From assembly GCA_037200125.1 (NCBI GenBank), contig JBBCGS010000007.1:682001-746000 (forward strand): DNA of 64,000 nucleotides. The letters run 5' to 3'. Positions 1 through 10,185 of the stretch are shown here, piece by piece. Below the pieces are notes generated by a model that searched no databases, had not been told where the DNA came from, and saw only the letters and a list, made by a program, of their open reading frames with translations. The stretch's first letter is position 1. The number at the start of each line of letters is the position of its first letter. The stretch comes from JADGHX01 sp037200125. Its GTDB lineage: Bacteria; Pseudomonadota; Gammaproteobacteria; Steroidobacterales; Steroidobacteraceae. The position numbers and the translations under genes are program-made.

Positions 1-1
1 C

Positions 2-1111
2 CACGGCGTTGGCGCGGAGGGCCTTGCGCCCGCGTCGCGCCCGCTCGATCTCGGCAACAGCGGCGCGGCGATGCGGCTGCTCGCCGGATTGCTCGCGGGT
101 CAGGCATTCGACTCCACGTTGATCGGCGACGCGTCGCTCATGCGACGACCCATGGAGCGCGTTGCCGCTCCGCTGCGGCAGATGAACGCGGACGTCACCA
201 CGCAGAACGGTCTTCCGCCAGTCGTGATCAAGGGCGGCCGCGCGCTACGCGCGATCGAGTACGAGCTGCCGGTCGCGAGCGCTCAAGTGAAATCCGCGCT
301 GCTGATCGCGGGTCTGCGCGCGGACGGGCGCACGCGCGTGATCGAGCCAACCGTCACGCGCGACCATACGGAACGCCTGCTCAGGGCATTCGGTGTCGAG
401 GTGCTTCGGCGCGAACGCAGCGTCGCGGTCGAAGGCGGGCAGGTGCTGCACGGCGCGAGTCTCGATGTGCCCGGCGATTTCTCATCCGCCGCGTTCTTCA
501 TCGTGCTGGGCGTGTTGTGCGCGGAAAAGGGCCTCACGCTGCGCAACGTCGGCATCAATCCGACGCGCACCGGGCTCATCGACCTGCTCAGCCGCATGGG
601 CGCCGATATCCGCGTTCGGCCGAAAGCGCCGCTCGAGGGCCCGAACAGCGGCGCCGAAGAGCCTGTCGCCGAGCCGATTGCCGATATCGAGGTCCATGCG
701 AGCAAGCTGAAGGCGATCACCGTGCCCGAATCGCTGGTCGCGGCCTGCATCGACGAGCTGCCGGTGTTCTTCATCGCCGCTTCCTGCGCGGAAGGCGAGA
801 CGCTCGTGCGCGGCGCCCATGAGCTGCGCGTGAAGGAAAGCGACCGCCTCGCCGCCATGGCGCAGGGCCTCGGCCGGCTCGGCGTGGAACATGAGCTGCT
901 CGCCGATGGCCTGTGGATCCGGGGCGGCGAGGGTTTCTCGGGCGGCAGCGTCGACAGCCACGGCGATCATCGGGTGGCCATGGCCTTCGCGATCGCTTCG
1001 GCGCGCGCCTCCGGCCCCATCGAGGTCCGCGACGTCGCGAACGTCGCCACATCGTTTCCGGGATTCGTTCAAACTGCGCGCAGTGTCGGTTTGCAGATCG
1101 AGGCGCTATGA
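2..1111 (+). CDS. aroA: 3-phosphoshikimate 1-carboxyvinyltransferase (EPSP synthase), 5' truncated by window edge
   Basis: Cytoplasmic sixth step of the shikimate pathway: transfers the enolpyruvyl group of PEP to shikimate-3-phosphate. The frame is open from base 2, and translation begins before the first in-frame ATG (71) with the family motif LDLGNSGAAMRLLAG, so the true start lies outside the window. Other family signatures are KESDRLAAMAQGL (substrate-binding Lys-Glu-Ser-Asp-Arg) and GDHRVAMAFAIA near the C-terminus. The order aroA-cmk-rpsA-ihfB is conserved in gammaproteobacteria. The stop codon sits exactly at the first base of a REP-like palindrome. Roughly 370 of the usual 430 residues are present. 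Confidence 0.97.
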   Translation, partial: HGVGAEGLAPASRPLDLGNSGAAMRLLAGLLAGQAFDSTLIGDASLMRRPMERVAAPLRQMNADVTTQNGLPPVVIKGGRALRAIEYELPVASAQVKSALLIAGLRADGRTRVIEPTVTRDHTERLLRAFGVEVLRRERSVAVEGGQVLHGASLDVPGDFSSAAFFIVLGVLCAEKGLTLRNVGINPTRTGLIDLLSRMGADIRVRPKAPLEGPNSGAEEPVAEPIADIEVHASKLKAITVPESLVAACIDELPVFFIAASCAEGETLVRGAHELRVKESDRLAAMAQGLGRLGVEHELLADGLWIRGGEGFSGGSVDSHGDHRVAMAFAIASARASGPIEVRDVANVATSFPGFVQTARSVGLQIEAL

Positions 1112-1241
1112 ATCCGGGAAGCCCTCAATCGCCGGGCGGCTAAGAGGGCCCGCGCCGCCCGACAACGCGGCTATACGGCCACGTGGCCCCCGGCTAAGCG
1201 GCCGCTCTTAGCCGCCCGGCGATTGCGAGCTTCCTGGATTC
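1110..1241. repeat. REP-like palindromic element, complete inverted pair (aroA/cmk junction)
   Basis: Two arms about 37 bases long, 1110-1146 and 1205-1241, are inverted copies of each other (GAATCC...GCCCTCAATCGCCGGGCGGCTAAGAG and its complement) flanking a GC-rich centre. The core is shared with nine other junctions in this window. The left arm begins within the aroA stop codon. It would fold into a long hairpin in the aroA-cmk transcript. Confidence 0.9.
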
Positions 1242-1261
1242 CAGTTTCCCTGCAGGGTTTT

Positions 1262-1945
1262 ATGGCAGCACCACCCATAGTCACCATCGACGGCCCCAGC
1301 GGGTCCGGCAAAGGAACCATCGCCCGGGCGGTCGCCCAGCACGCGGGCTGGCATCTGCTGGATAGCGGGGCGCTCTACCGGCTGGCGGCGCTCGAGGGCG
1401 CCCGCCGCGGCCTCGTTCCCGACGACGTTGCCGGCCACGCGAAATGGGCTGAAATAATGGATGTGAGCTTCGGCGTGCGCTCGGATGGCTCCGAGCAGGT
1501 CACGCTCGCGGGCCACGACATCACGGCTGAATTGCGTTCCGAAACCGCAGGGGCGGGCGCCTCCCGCGTGGCGGCCTGGCCGGCCTTGAGAGCCGCTTTA
1601 TTGGCCCGTCAGCACGCTTTTGCGCAGCCTCCCGGCCTGGTCGCCGATGGCCGGGATATGGGGACCGTCGTGTTCCCGGGCGCCAACCTCAAGATCTTTC
1701 TGACCGCAAGCGCCGATGAGCGCGCGCTTCGCCGCTATAAGCAGTTGAAAGACAAGGATTCGGGTGTTAGCCTTCCCGCCCTTTCGCGCGAGATAGCCGA
1801 GCGGGATCTGCGGGATTCGACCCGAGCGGTCGCTCCCCTCACGCCCGCACCCGACGCCGAGGTGATCGACTCTACCGCTCTCACCATAGAGCAGGTCGTT
1901 AACCGGGTGCTGGAGTTGGGACGCGAGCGCTCGCTCTGGGCGTAA
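1262..1945 (+). CDS. cmk: (d)CMP kinase
   Basis: Phosphorylates CMP and dCMP to the diphosphates using ATP. The start at 1262 is chosen because the conserved N-terminus follows at once: MAAPPIVTIDGPSGSGKGT, with P-loop GPSGSGKGT at residues 10-18. An ATG 13 codons upstream would lie in the REP-like element. The protein has 227 residues, the usual Cmk length, and contains the NMP-binding signatures DGRDMGTVVFP and RRYKQLKDKD. It lies between aroA and rpsA as in other gammaproteobacteria. Confidence 0.96.
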   Translation: MAAPPIVTIDGPSGSGKGTIARAVAQHAGWHLLDSGALYRLAALEGARRGLVPDDVAGHAKWAEIMDVSFGVRSDGSEQVTLAGHDITAELRSETAGAGASRVAAWPALRAALLARQHAFAQPPGLVADGRDMGTVVFPGANLKIFLTASADERALRRYKQLKDKDSGVSLPALSREIAERDLRDSTRAVAPLTPAPDAEVIDSTALTIEQVVNRVLELGRERSLWA

Positions 1946-2121
1946 CGCGTCACTGCGGTTCAGCTCTCGCGAGAAGTGTTTTGTGTTTGTTTATTCGAAC
2001 AGGCGGCCGGCAAGGATGCTCGGCTTCAATCATCTGCCTGGGCCCGACGGACATCGGTCCAGTACATGCGTGAAGGCACGCCTCACCCACGAACCGGCGA
2101 GGCCTCGCGCGAAGTGAAGGT

Positions 2122-3804
2122 ATGACAGAAAGTTTCGCTCAACTTTTCGAAGATAGTCTCGCTAACAAGCGCATCCGCCCCGGCATGATCCTGACCGGGC
2201 TCGTCGTCGAAGTCACCGACGACGTCGTCATCGTCAACGTGGGCCTCAAGTCCGAGGCCGTCATCTCGATCGACCAGTTCAAGAACGAACGGGGCGAGCT
2301 CGAGGTGAAGCAGGGCGATGAAGTCGAAGTCGCGCTCGACTCCGTGGAAGACGGCACCGGGGAAACCCGCCTCTCCCGCGAGAAAGCCAAGCGCGCCCGC
2401 ACCTGGACGCGTCTCGAGACTGCCTTCAACGGCTCCCAGATCGTCACCGGCGTCATCACCGGTCGCGTCAAGGGTGGCTTCACGGTCGAGATCGAGAATG
2501 TCCGCGCGTTCCTGCCGGGCTCGCTCGTCGATGTGCGCCCCGTGCGCGACACGTCGTATCTCGAAAACAAGCCACTCGAGTTCAAGGTCATCAAGCTCGA
2601 CCAGAAGCGCAATAACGTTGTCGTTTCGCGTCGTGCGGTGGTGGAGCAGGAGTTCTCCGCGGAGCGCAGCGCGCTCATGGACAACCTCCAGGAAGGCGCC
2701 GTCGTCAAAGGTACCGTCAAGAACCTCACCGATTACGGTGCGTTCGTCGACCTCGGCGGCATCGATGGCCTGCTGCACATCACGGACATGGCGTGGAAGC
2801 GCGTCAAGCACCCGTCGGAAGTCGTCAAGGTGGGCGACGAGATCGACGTGCGCATTCTCAAGTTCGATCGCGAGCGTTCCCGCGTCAGCCTGGGGCTCAA
2901 GCAGCTGGGCGCGGATCCGTGGGAGAACATTTCCCGCCGCTACCCGCCGCACACGCGCGTGTTCGGCAAGGTCACGAACATCGCCGACTACGGCGCGTTC
3001 GTGGAGATCGAGGACGGCGTCGAAGGCCTCGTCCACGTCTCGGAAATGGACTGGACCAACAAGAACGTCAACCCGGCCAAGGTGGTTCACACCGGCCAGG
3101 AAGTCGAAGTCATGGTGCTGGATGTGGACGAAGAGCGTCGTCGCATCTCGCTGGGCTTGAAGCAGTGCCAGTCGAATCCGTGGAAGGAGTTCGCCGAGAA
3201 CTACAACCGCGGCGACAAGGTGTCGGGCCAGATCAAGTCGATCACCGACTTCGGCATCTTCATCGGCCTGTCGGGCAACATCGACGGCCTGGTGCACCTC
3301 TCCGACATCTCTTGGGATGTGCCTGGCGAGGAAGCCGTGCGTAACTTCCAGAAGGGTCAGACCCTCGAAGCGATGGTGCTGTCGATCGATCCGGAGCGCG
3401 AGCGCATCTCGCTTGGCGTCAAGCAGCTGGCGAAGGATCCGTTCTCGGCCTTCATCGCCGAGAACCCGAAGGGCACGATCGTCCGCGGCACCGTCCGGGA
3501 AGTGGACGCGCGCGGCGCGATCATCGACCTCGGCAACGGCATCGAAGGTCAGTTGCGTGCCTCGGAGCTGAGCCGCGATCGCGTCGAAGACGCGCGCATG
3601 GTGCTCAAGGAAGGCGAGGAGATCGAGGCGAAGTTCACGGGTGTCGACCGCAAGTCGCGCACGATTTCGCTCTCCATCAAGGCGAAGGAAATGCACGAGG
3701 AAGCGGAAGCCGTGCAGAGCTATCGCTCGTCCGACTCGTCGTCCAGTGGCACGAGCCTTGGCGACCTGTTGAAAGAGCAGATTGGCGGCGGCGATCGCGA
3801 CTAA
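2122..3804 (+). CDS. rpsA: 30S ribosomal protein S1
   Basis: Ribosome-associated RNA-binding protein that unfolds mRNA for initiation. The 560 residues match the proteobacterial six-S1-domain form. Repeated OB-fold signatures such as DYGAFVDLGGIDGLLHITDM, DYGAFVEIEDGVEGLVHVS and DFGIFIGLSGNIDGLVHLSD mark successive domains, each ending in an RxSLGLKQ-type strand. A 176-base leader (1946-2121) separates it from cmk; rpsA leaders in this group commonly carry autoregulatory structure, but none was identified here. The ribosome binding site is weak (GAAGG close to the ATG), as is usual for rpsA. ihfB follows. Confidence 0.98.
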   Translation: MTESFAQLFEDSLANKRIRPGMILTGLVVEVTDDVVIVNVGLKSEAVISIDQFKNERGELEVKQGDEVEVALDSVEDGTGETRLSREKAKRARTWTRLETAFNGSQIVTGVITGRVKGGFTVEIENVRAFLPGSLVDVRPVRDTSYLENKPLEFKVIKLDQKRNNVVVSRRAVVEQEFSAERSALMDNLQEGAVVKGTVKNLTDYGAFVDLGGIDGLLHITDMAWKRVKHPSEVVKVGDEIDVRILKFDRERSRVSLGLKQLGADPWENISRRYPPHTRVFGKVTNIADYGAFVEIEDGVEGLVHVSEMDWTNKNVNPAKVVHTGQEVEVMVLDVDEERRRISLGLKQCQSNPWKEFAENYNRGDKVSGQIKSITDFGIFIGLSGNIDGLVHLSDISWDVPGEEAVRNFQKGQTLEAMVLSIDPERERISLGVKQLAKDPFSAFIAENPKGTIVRGTVREVDARGAIIDLGNGIEGQLRASELSRDRVEDARMVLKEGEEIEAKFTGVDRKSRTISLSIKAKEMHEEAEAVQSYRSSDSSSSGTSLGDLLKEQIGGGDRD

Positions 3805-3910
3805 GCCGCACGGGAGCAGTCCGGGAACGGTGGGGCCTTCGGGCTCCGCCGTCTCTGAGATTGCGCAAGGAGCCCCGCAGAAGGGCTCTGTTGGGTCCGA
3901 AGGGCGAGAC

Positions 3911-4213
3911 ATGACGAAGTCGGAACTCATCGAGATCATCACGGCCAAGCAGAAACACCTGCCCGCCAAGGACGTCGAGCTGGCGTTGAAGCAGATCCTG
4001 GAAATCATGAGCGACGCGCTTTCGGCCGGGGAGCGCATCGAGATTCGCGGGTTCGGCAGCTTTTCGCTGCATTTCAGGCCGCCACGCCAGGGCCGGAACC
4101 CCAAGACCGGGGAAGCCGTGGCGCTATCGGGCAAGTACGTGCCGCACTTCAAGCCGGGCAAGGACCTGCGCGAGCGCGTCAACGACGGCGCCGGCCGGCC
4201 CATTCGCGACTAG
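3911..4213 (+). CDS. ihfB: integration host factor subunit beta
   Basis: DNA-bending HU-family protein that pairs with IhfA. The start at 3911 gives the canonical N-terminus MTKSELIEIITAKQ and a 100-residue protein of normal length. An in-frame ATG further upstream (3782) overlaps rpsA and would add a non-conserved extension. The beta-arm signature GRNPKTGEAV with the intercalating proline is present. It follows rpsA, as expected, and is followed by a strong bidirectional terminator. The partner ihfA is at 41710-42009 in this window. Confidence 0.96.
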   Translation: MTKSELIEIITAKQKHLPAKDVELALKQILEIMSDALSAGERIEIRGFGSFSLHFRPPRQGRNPKTGEAVALSGKYVPHFKPGKDLRERVNDGAGRPIRD

Positions 4214-4227
4214 CGTCGCTTTACTGG

Positions 4228-4253
4228 AAAAAAGTCGCCCGCGGCGCTTTTTT
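4228..4253. terminator. Bidirectional intrinsic terminator after ihfB
   Basis: The sequence AAAAAAG, T, CGCC, loop CGC, GGCG, CTTTTTT forms a GC stem flanked by A and T runs. It would end transcription in either direction. It lies 15 bases after the ihfB stop and separates ihfB from lapB. Confidence 0.8.
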
Positions 4254-4363
4254 CGACATCAGCTTCGTTTCCGGCGGCAAAAGCATGCTTTTTGCCGGCC
4301 TGCCGGGCCGCGTAGCTACGCGCGCACGGTCGCTCCGACTGAACCCTGCGGTATGCTGCGGTC

Positions 4364-5503
4364 GTGTTCGACCTGCCGCCATTCCTGTTGTGCCTGGCGT
4401 TCATCGCTGTCGGCGTCGCCGCGTTCTATATCGGCCGGCGTACGGCGGTAGGGCGCACGGTGCGCCTGCCCCGCGACTATTACATCGGCCTCGACCACCT
4501 CATCAACGATCGTATCGATCGCGCGGCCGAAGTGTTTTCACGCATGGCGGATGTGCACACGCGCGCCGATGAAGACTCGGCGCCGCACATCGATGCGGAT
4601 ACCGCGGAGATTCAATTCGCGCTGGGCAGCCTCTTCAGGCGGCGCGGCGAAGTCGACCGGGCCATCGCGCTCCATACCCGCATTCGCGAGCAGGGCGTGC
4701 CCTCCTTGCGCGACAAGGCGGCTTTCGCGCTGGGGCTCGATTACCTCGGCGCGGGGCTCATGGATCGCGCGGAACGGCTGTTCGAAGAGCTTTCCGCCTC
4801 GCGCGAATATCGGGATGCCGCGCTCGAGAACCTGCTGCGCATCTACGAGCAGCAGACCGATTGGCCGAATGCGTTGAAGATCTTCCACGAGCTGCCGGCG
4901 TCCGTGCAGGCGGAGCGCAAACGCGTCGCCGCGCATTACCTCTGCGAGCTCGCCGAGCAGTCGTTGCTCCAGGGCGATGGCGCGCGTGCGCAGCTGCTGT
5001 TGAAGCAGGCCCTCACGCATGACGCGGAGTTGCCTCGGGGCGGTGTCCTGGCCGCTCGGATCATCGAGGCGCACGGCGACCCGCGTGCCGCGCTCACCGC
5101 GTATCTGACCGCGCTCGAAGCGGCGCCCGGCCTCGCGCTGGAGATCATTCCCCGCGTGCTCGCGATTTCCAGCGCGCTCGGCGACGAGAACGTCGTCGAT
5201 GAGCTTACGAAACGCCTGCAAAGTACCGGTCGCGTGAGCGAGCGACAGCTTGCGTGGCTGCTCGCCACCGCACTGCCCACGCTTCGCGCGGGCCAGTTCG
5301 CGGAGCTGGGTGGCGCCGAACCGACGTTGGCGGAGAGCCGGGCGATCGGGGCGCTGCTCACGCGCATCAGCGACTCGGGCGGCCGCTATCAATGCGACGA
5401 TTGCGGGCTGCACAGTGTCGGCTGGTACTGGCGCTGCCCGAAGTGCCGTTCGTGGGATACGTTGCGACCTGCCGTCTTCAAGTGGGCCGAGCGCGGCGGC
5501 TGA
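4364..5503 (+). CDS. lapB: lipopolysaccharide assembly protein LapB (YciM)
   Basis: Inner-membrane-anchored TPR protein that in E. coli recruits FtsH to degrade LpxC and so balances LPS synthesis. Residues 1-25 form one hydrophobic N-terminal anchor. TPR-type helices fill the middle. The C-terminus carries a rubredoxin-like metal knuckle, CDDC at about residues 344-347 and CPKC about 17 residues later. The start codon is GTG at 4364. Its usual partner lapA, normally between ihfB and lapB, is absent; only 150 bases and a terminator separate the two genes. Confidence 0.93.
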   Translation: MFDLPPFLLCLAFIAVGVAAFYIGRRTAVGRTVRLPRDYYIGLDHLINDRIDRAAEVFSRMADVHTRADEDSAPHIDADTAEIQFALGSLFRRRGEVDRAIALHTRIREQGVPSLRDKAAFALGLDYLGAGLMDRAERLFEELSASREYRDAALENLLRIYEQQTDWPNALKIFHELPASVQAERKRVAAHYLCELAEQSLLQGDGARAQLLLKQALTHDAELPRGGVLAARIIEAHGDPRAALTAYLTALEAAPGLALEIIPRVLAISSALGDENVVDELTKRLQSTGRVSERQLAWLLATALPTLRAGQFAELGGAEPTLAESRAIGALLTRISDSGGRYQCDDCGLHSVGWYWRCPKCRSWDTLRPAVFKWAERGG

Positions 5504-5633
5504 CCGCTGGTGTCAAGCTTCATATCTGGTGATTTGCAACAAGCATGGACGTAGGCCGTGCGGATGCACATGCCTAGTCTCCCCGAGCACGGCGACTTCC
5601 CGCCGCAACCGCTCGAGCCAAGGAGGCTCCATC

Positions 5634-5996
5634 ATGCGATTCATCTCTTCAATGCTTCTGTCCGCAGGCCTGATTCTCTGCTCGTTCACCGCTGTCGCGG
5701 CGAGTCCGGTCGACATCAACACGGCCGACGCGAGCACGCTCGCGAAGGAGTTGAACGGCGTCGGGCCGTCCCGGGCGCAGGCGATCGTCGCCTACCGGAA
5801 CGAGCACGGGCCGTTCAAGTCGGTGGATGACCTGGCGCTCGTGAAGAACATCCCGCGCAAGCTCATCGAGAACAACCGGGACCTGCTGAAGGTGGATGGG
5901 GCGAAGGGTGCGCCCCGCGCCGACGCCAAAGCGCCGGTTCCCCGGGCGGATGCCCGGGCCGCCCGCACCGACCAGAAGGCTGCTTCGAAGCCCTGA
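5634..5996 (+). CDS. ComEA-like helix-hairpin-helix protein, exported
   Basis: A 120-residue protein with a signal peptide (about residues 1-22, ending FTAVAA) followed by one helix-hairpin-helix unit, VDINTADASTLAKELNGVG, typical of ComEA/YbaV-type DNA-binding proteins. The start at 5634 has a strong AAGGAGG site at 5620-5626. The tail (about residues 88-120) is Ala/Arg/Lys-rich and low complexity. The protein probably acts in the periplasm, but no competence genes are nearby, so a DNA-uptake role is only a family inference. The stop codon lies inside a perfect 14-bp tandem duplication. Confidence 0.85.
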   Translation: MRFISSMLLSAGLILCSFTAVAASPVDINTADASTLAKELNGVGPSRAQAIVAYRNEHGPFKSVDDLALVKNIPRKLIENNRDLLKVDGAKGAPRADAKAPVPRADARAARTDQKAASKP

Positions 5997-6014
5997 CGAC
6001 GAAGCCCTGACGAC
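5987..6014. repeat. Perfect 14-bp tandem duplication across a stop codon
   Basis: GAAGCCCTGACGAC occurs twice back to back (5987-6000 and 6001-6014). The first copy contains the TGA stop of the ComEA-like gene. It resembles the 13-bp stop-spanning tandem repeat at 34410-34461. Confidence 0.85.
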
Positions 6015-6058
6015 GTGTTCCTTGCCGGTTGGGCACCGCCGCCCCGCCGGCGGGGGAC

Positions 6059-6123
6059 TTTTCCGGCCGCCCGGCGATTGAGGCTTCTTCGAAGCGGCCC
6101 TCAATCGCCGGGCGGCCGGAAAA
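6059..6123. repeat. REP-like palindromic element (near-perfect inverted pair), possible terminator
   Basis: TTTTCCGGCCGCCCGGCGATTGAGG-type arm and its inverted copy flank a short CTTCTTCGAAG centre. The element starts with TTTT and ends with AAAA, so transcripts from either side would form a very stable hairpin ending in a U-run. It lies between the ComEA-like gene and galU. Confidence 0.85.
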
Positions 6124-6239
6124 TAGCGTCTAACTTCACAAAAGCCTCAAAAAAGTCTCAGGTCCCTCGGTTGCTGTCATGCGTCCTTCCACGGGCCGTT
6201 TTACACTTGCGCCCGCCCGTAACGCACGAGGAGGGCTCG

Positions 6240-7166
6240 ATGAGTCTGAAGTCTCCGATCCGCACCGCAGTGTTTCCCGTTGCCGGCCGCGGCACGCGTT
6301 TCTTGCCTGCCACCAAGGCCAGCCCGAAAGAGATGCTGCCGGTCGTCGACAAGCCACTCATTCAGTACGCGGTGGAAGAAGCACTGGCGGCAGGCGCAAG
6401 CCGGCTCGTGTTCATCACCGGCGCGTCGAAGCGGGCAATCGAAGATCACTTCGACTCCGACCCGGAGCTCGAGGCGCTGCTCGAAGCGCAGGGCAAGGAT
6501 GACCTGCTCTCAACGATTCGCAGCGTGCTGCCGTCGTATGCGGCCTGCATCTACATTCGCCAGCCCGCGCCCCTCGGCCTCGGCCACGCGGTGTTGTGCG
6601 CGCAGCCGGCGGTGGGTGACGAACCCTTCTTCGTGCATCTCGCCGACGACCTCATTCGCAGTGAGGTGGCCTGCCTGAAGCAGATGGCGGACGTCTACGC
6701 CGCGAAACGCTCCAGCGTGCTCGGTTGCGAACTCGTTCCTCACAAGGACACTGAACGCTACGGCATCGTGGAAGTCGAGGCGCAGAACTCACAGACGAGC
6801 CGTATCCGGAGCATCGTCGAGAAGCCGAAGCCGGCGGAAGCGCCGTCGAATCTCGCTGTGGTGGGGCGTTACGTGCTCACGCCGGCGGTGTTCGAACACT
6901 TGGAACGCATTGGTACCGGGTCGGGCGGGGAGATCCAGCTTACCGACGGCATCGCTGCGTTGATGGGTGAGGAGGCGGTTTACTCTCACCAGTTCACGGG
7001 TAAGCGTTACGACTGCGGTAGCAAGCTGGGTTATCTGCAAGCCACCGTTGAATATGCGCTGGGGCATCCGCAGCTGGGCAAGGAATTCGCCAAGTATCTG
7101 ACGGGCGCGAAGCGTGTCGCCAAGCGCGCCGCTGCTGCGAAGAAAGCGGCTCGCAAGAAAAAATAG
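6240..7166 (+). CDS. galU: UTP--glucose-1-phosphate uridylyltransferase
   Basis: Makes UDP-glucose for polysaccharide and LPS synthesis. The start at 6240 (site GAGGAGGG just upstream) gives MSLKSPIRTAVFPVAGRGTR, containing the nucleotidyltransferase G-rich loop GRGTRFLPATKASPKEMLP. The downstream signatures QPAPLGLGHAVLCA and VEKPKP are also present. The protein is 308 residues, within the GalU range. It ends in a lysine/alanine-rich tail of about 20 residues (KRVAKRAAAAKKAARKKK) that is not part of the catalytic fold. Confidence 0.96.
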   Translation: MSLKSPIRTAVFPVAGRGTRFLPATKASPKEMLPVVDKPLIQYAVEEALAAGASRLVFITGASKRAIEDHFDSDPELEALLEAQGKDDLLSTIRSVLPSYAACIYIRQPAPLGLGHAVLCAQPAVGDEPFFVHLADDLIRSEVACLKQMADVYAAKRSSVLGCELVPHKDTERYGIVEVEAQNSQTSRIRSIVEKPKPAEAPSNLAVVGRYVLTPAVFEHLERIGTGSGGEIQLTDGIAALMGEEAVYSHQFTGKRYDCGSKLGYLQATVEYALGHPQLGKEFAKYLTGAKRVAKRAAAAKKAARKKK

Positions 7167-7200
7167 GATAGGAATTCGGAATAGGTGGGTCGGCGCTCTG

Positions 7201-7282
7201 GGCCGCCCGGCGATTGCGGGCCTCTTCGAAGAAGCCCTCAATCGCCGGGCGGCTGAGAAGCGCATCCGGTCGCCGGGCGGCC
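7201..7282. repeat. REP-like palindromic element with an extra half-copy
   Basis: Inverted arms GCCGCCCGGCGATTGCGGGC and GCCCTCAATCGCCGGGCGGC surround TCTTCGAAG, followed by a third partial core, TCGCCGGGCGGCC (7270-7282). It sits between the convergent ends of galU and the sensor kinase gene. Confidence 0.85.
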
Positions 7283-7305
7283 AGGATCGTCCTGAAAGAA
7301 TCGGT

Positions 7306-8705
7306 TCAGGCAGAACTATCGTCTTTGCTCGCGGCGGGCAAGGCGTGCGGAAGCCAGAGCGCGACGACCGCGCCGCCCCCCTGACGATTGGCGATGCTGA
7401 GCCGCCCGCCGTGGGCTTCGACGATCTCACGGCAGAGCGTCAGGCCGAGCCCTGTGCCCGAAGGCTTGGTCGAGTAGAAGGGGACGAGCGCGTCGCGGAG
7501 CGTGTCGTCGCTGAGACCGGTGCCGCGATCGGCGACTTCGAGGACCCACCCATCGTTCGCCGGACGCACGGACAGTTCGATGGCCTCCGGCGGCGAGCCG
7601 GACTCGGCGGCGTTCTTGAGCAGGTTGATCATGACCTGCTCGAACTGCGTGGCATCGAAAGTGGCTGAGCCTTCGGGCAAGGGCGCGGTCAGCTGAAACG
7701 TGCCCGCCCCTTCGAGGCGGCCGACGAACTGTGTCCACGCGATGCTCGCGAGGCGCGGCTTCGGCAACTTCGCGAAGCGCGCGTAGCCGTCGATGAACGT
7801 CGCGAGGTGCGCCGCGCGGTCGGCGATGGTCGTGAACACGCGTTCGAGGCGCGCCGTCTCGGCCGAGCGCTCGTCGGACGAAGTCGCCGGTGCGCCGGCG
7901 GCGGCCGCGCCAACCGGGCGCGCCGCGCGCGTCAGCATCAACCCCGAATGGGCGAGCGACGAAATCGGCGCCAGCGAGTTGTTGAGCTCGTGCGCGATCA
8001 CGCGAATGACTTTCTTCCACACCGCCACTTCCTGCGCGGCGAGCTCACGCGTCAGCTGCTTGAGCAGCACGAGCCGATGCTCCTGCGCGTTCAGCACGAA
8101 GCGCCGCTGGGCGACGTGGAAGACGTTCGCCTCCGACGCTTCCTGAACGGTGAACAAGGTGTCGGTGCCGCCGGCGATCGCCTCGCGCAGCGGTTCGGGG
8201 CCTTGTTTCAGCACTTCAGCCAAGTCGAGGCCTTCGAGCTTGCGCCCGGCGCCCAACAGCTGACGGGCCGCGATGTTGCTGAACACGATGCGCCCGTTCG
8301 CGTTCGTCAGCACGAGCGCAAGCGGCGAAGTCTGGATCACCGTATCGAGCATCAGCTCGCGTTGATGCAGGTCCAGCCGCTCTCGGCGAAGCACGGAGCC
8401 GAGCGTGTTGTAAGCATCCACGAGATCGCCCAGCTCATCGTTCGTGCCGCGCGCGATCGACATGCTGAAGTCGTGATCGCGCAGGCTCGCGACGCCGTCT
8501 TTCAACGCGGTGAGTGTCGCGGTCCATGGCCGGGTCGCGCGCGAAGCGAGCCAGAGCGCGACCGGCATGCAGGCCACGAGGGCGAGCCCAATCGCGATTC
8601 GCGGCTCGAACCAGGTCAACGCAACGGCGAGCACAGCCGCTGTCGCAAGGACCGCGAGCAGAATTGCGAGCTTCGTGCGAGTCGCGAGCGACAGGCGCGA
8701 GATCA

Positions 8706-8706
<1 letters not shown>
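7306..8706 (-). CDS. NtrY-like sensor histidine kinase
   Basis: Membrane histidine kinase of 466 residues, partner of the adjacent sigma-54 activator. Two hydrophobic segments (about residues 12-55) are followed by a HAMP-like segment (RGTNDELGDLVDAYN), a PAS-like region (about 115-215), the H-box VIAHELNNSLAPI with the phosphorylated His, the N-box MINLLKNAAES and the G-boxes DRGTGLSD and GTGLGLTLCREIVEAHGG. The start overlaps the upstream gene's stop as TGATG, so the two are translationally coupled. It is the last gene of the minus-strand operon beginning at about 14.84 kb. Confidence 0.92.
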
Positions 8707-10103
<1,397 letters not shown>

Positions 10104-10185
10104 GCGCTTCGATGCCTCGAACCAGGGTCTCGTTGTGACATGAGCTGCGGAGTGTGCCGCATGGGGAACGATCTGTCTGCGCCCG

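Noticed and set aside
2083..4203. 706-residue open frame on the minus strand opposite rpsA and ihfB
   Set aside because: Antisense shadow of two essential genes with strong codon bias; composition is His/Asp/Leu-rich and unlike any protein.
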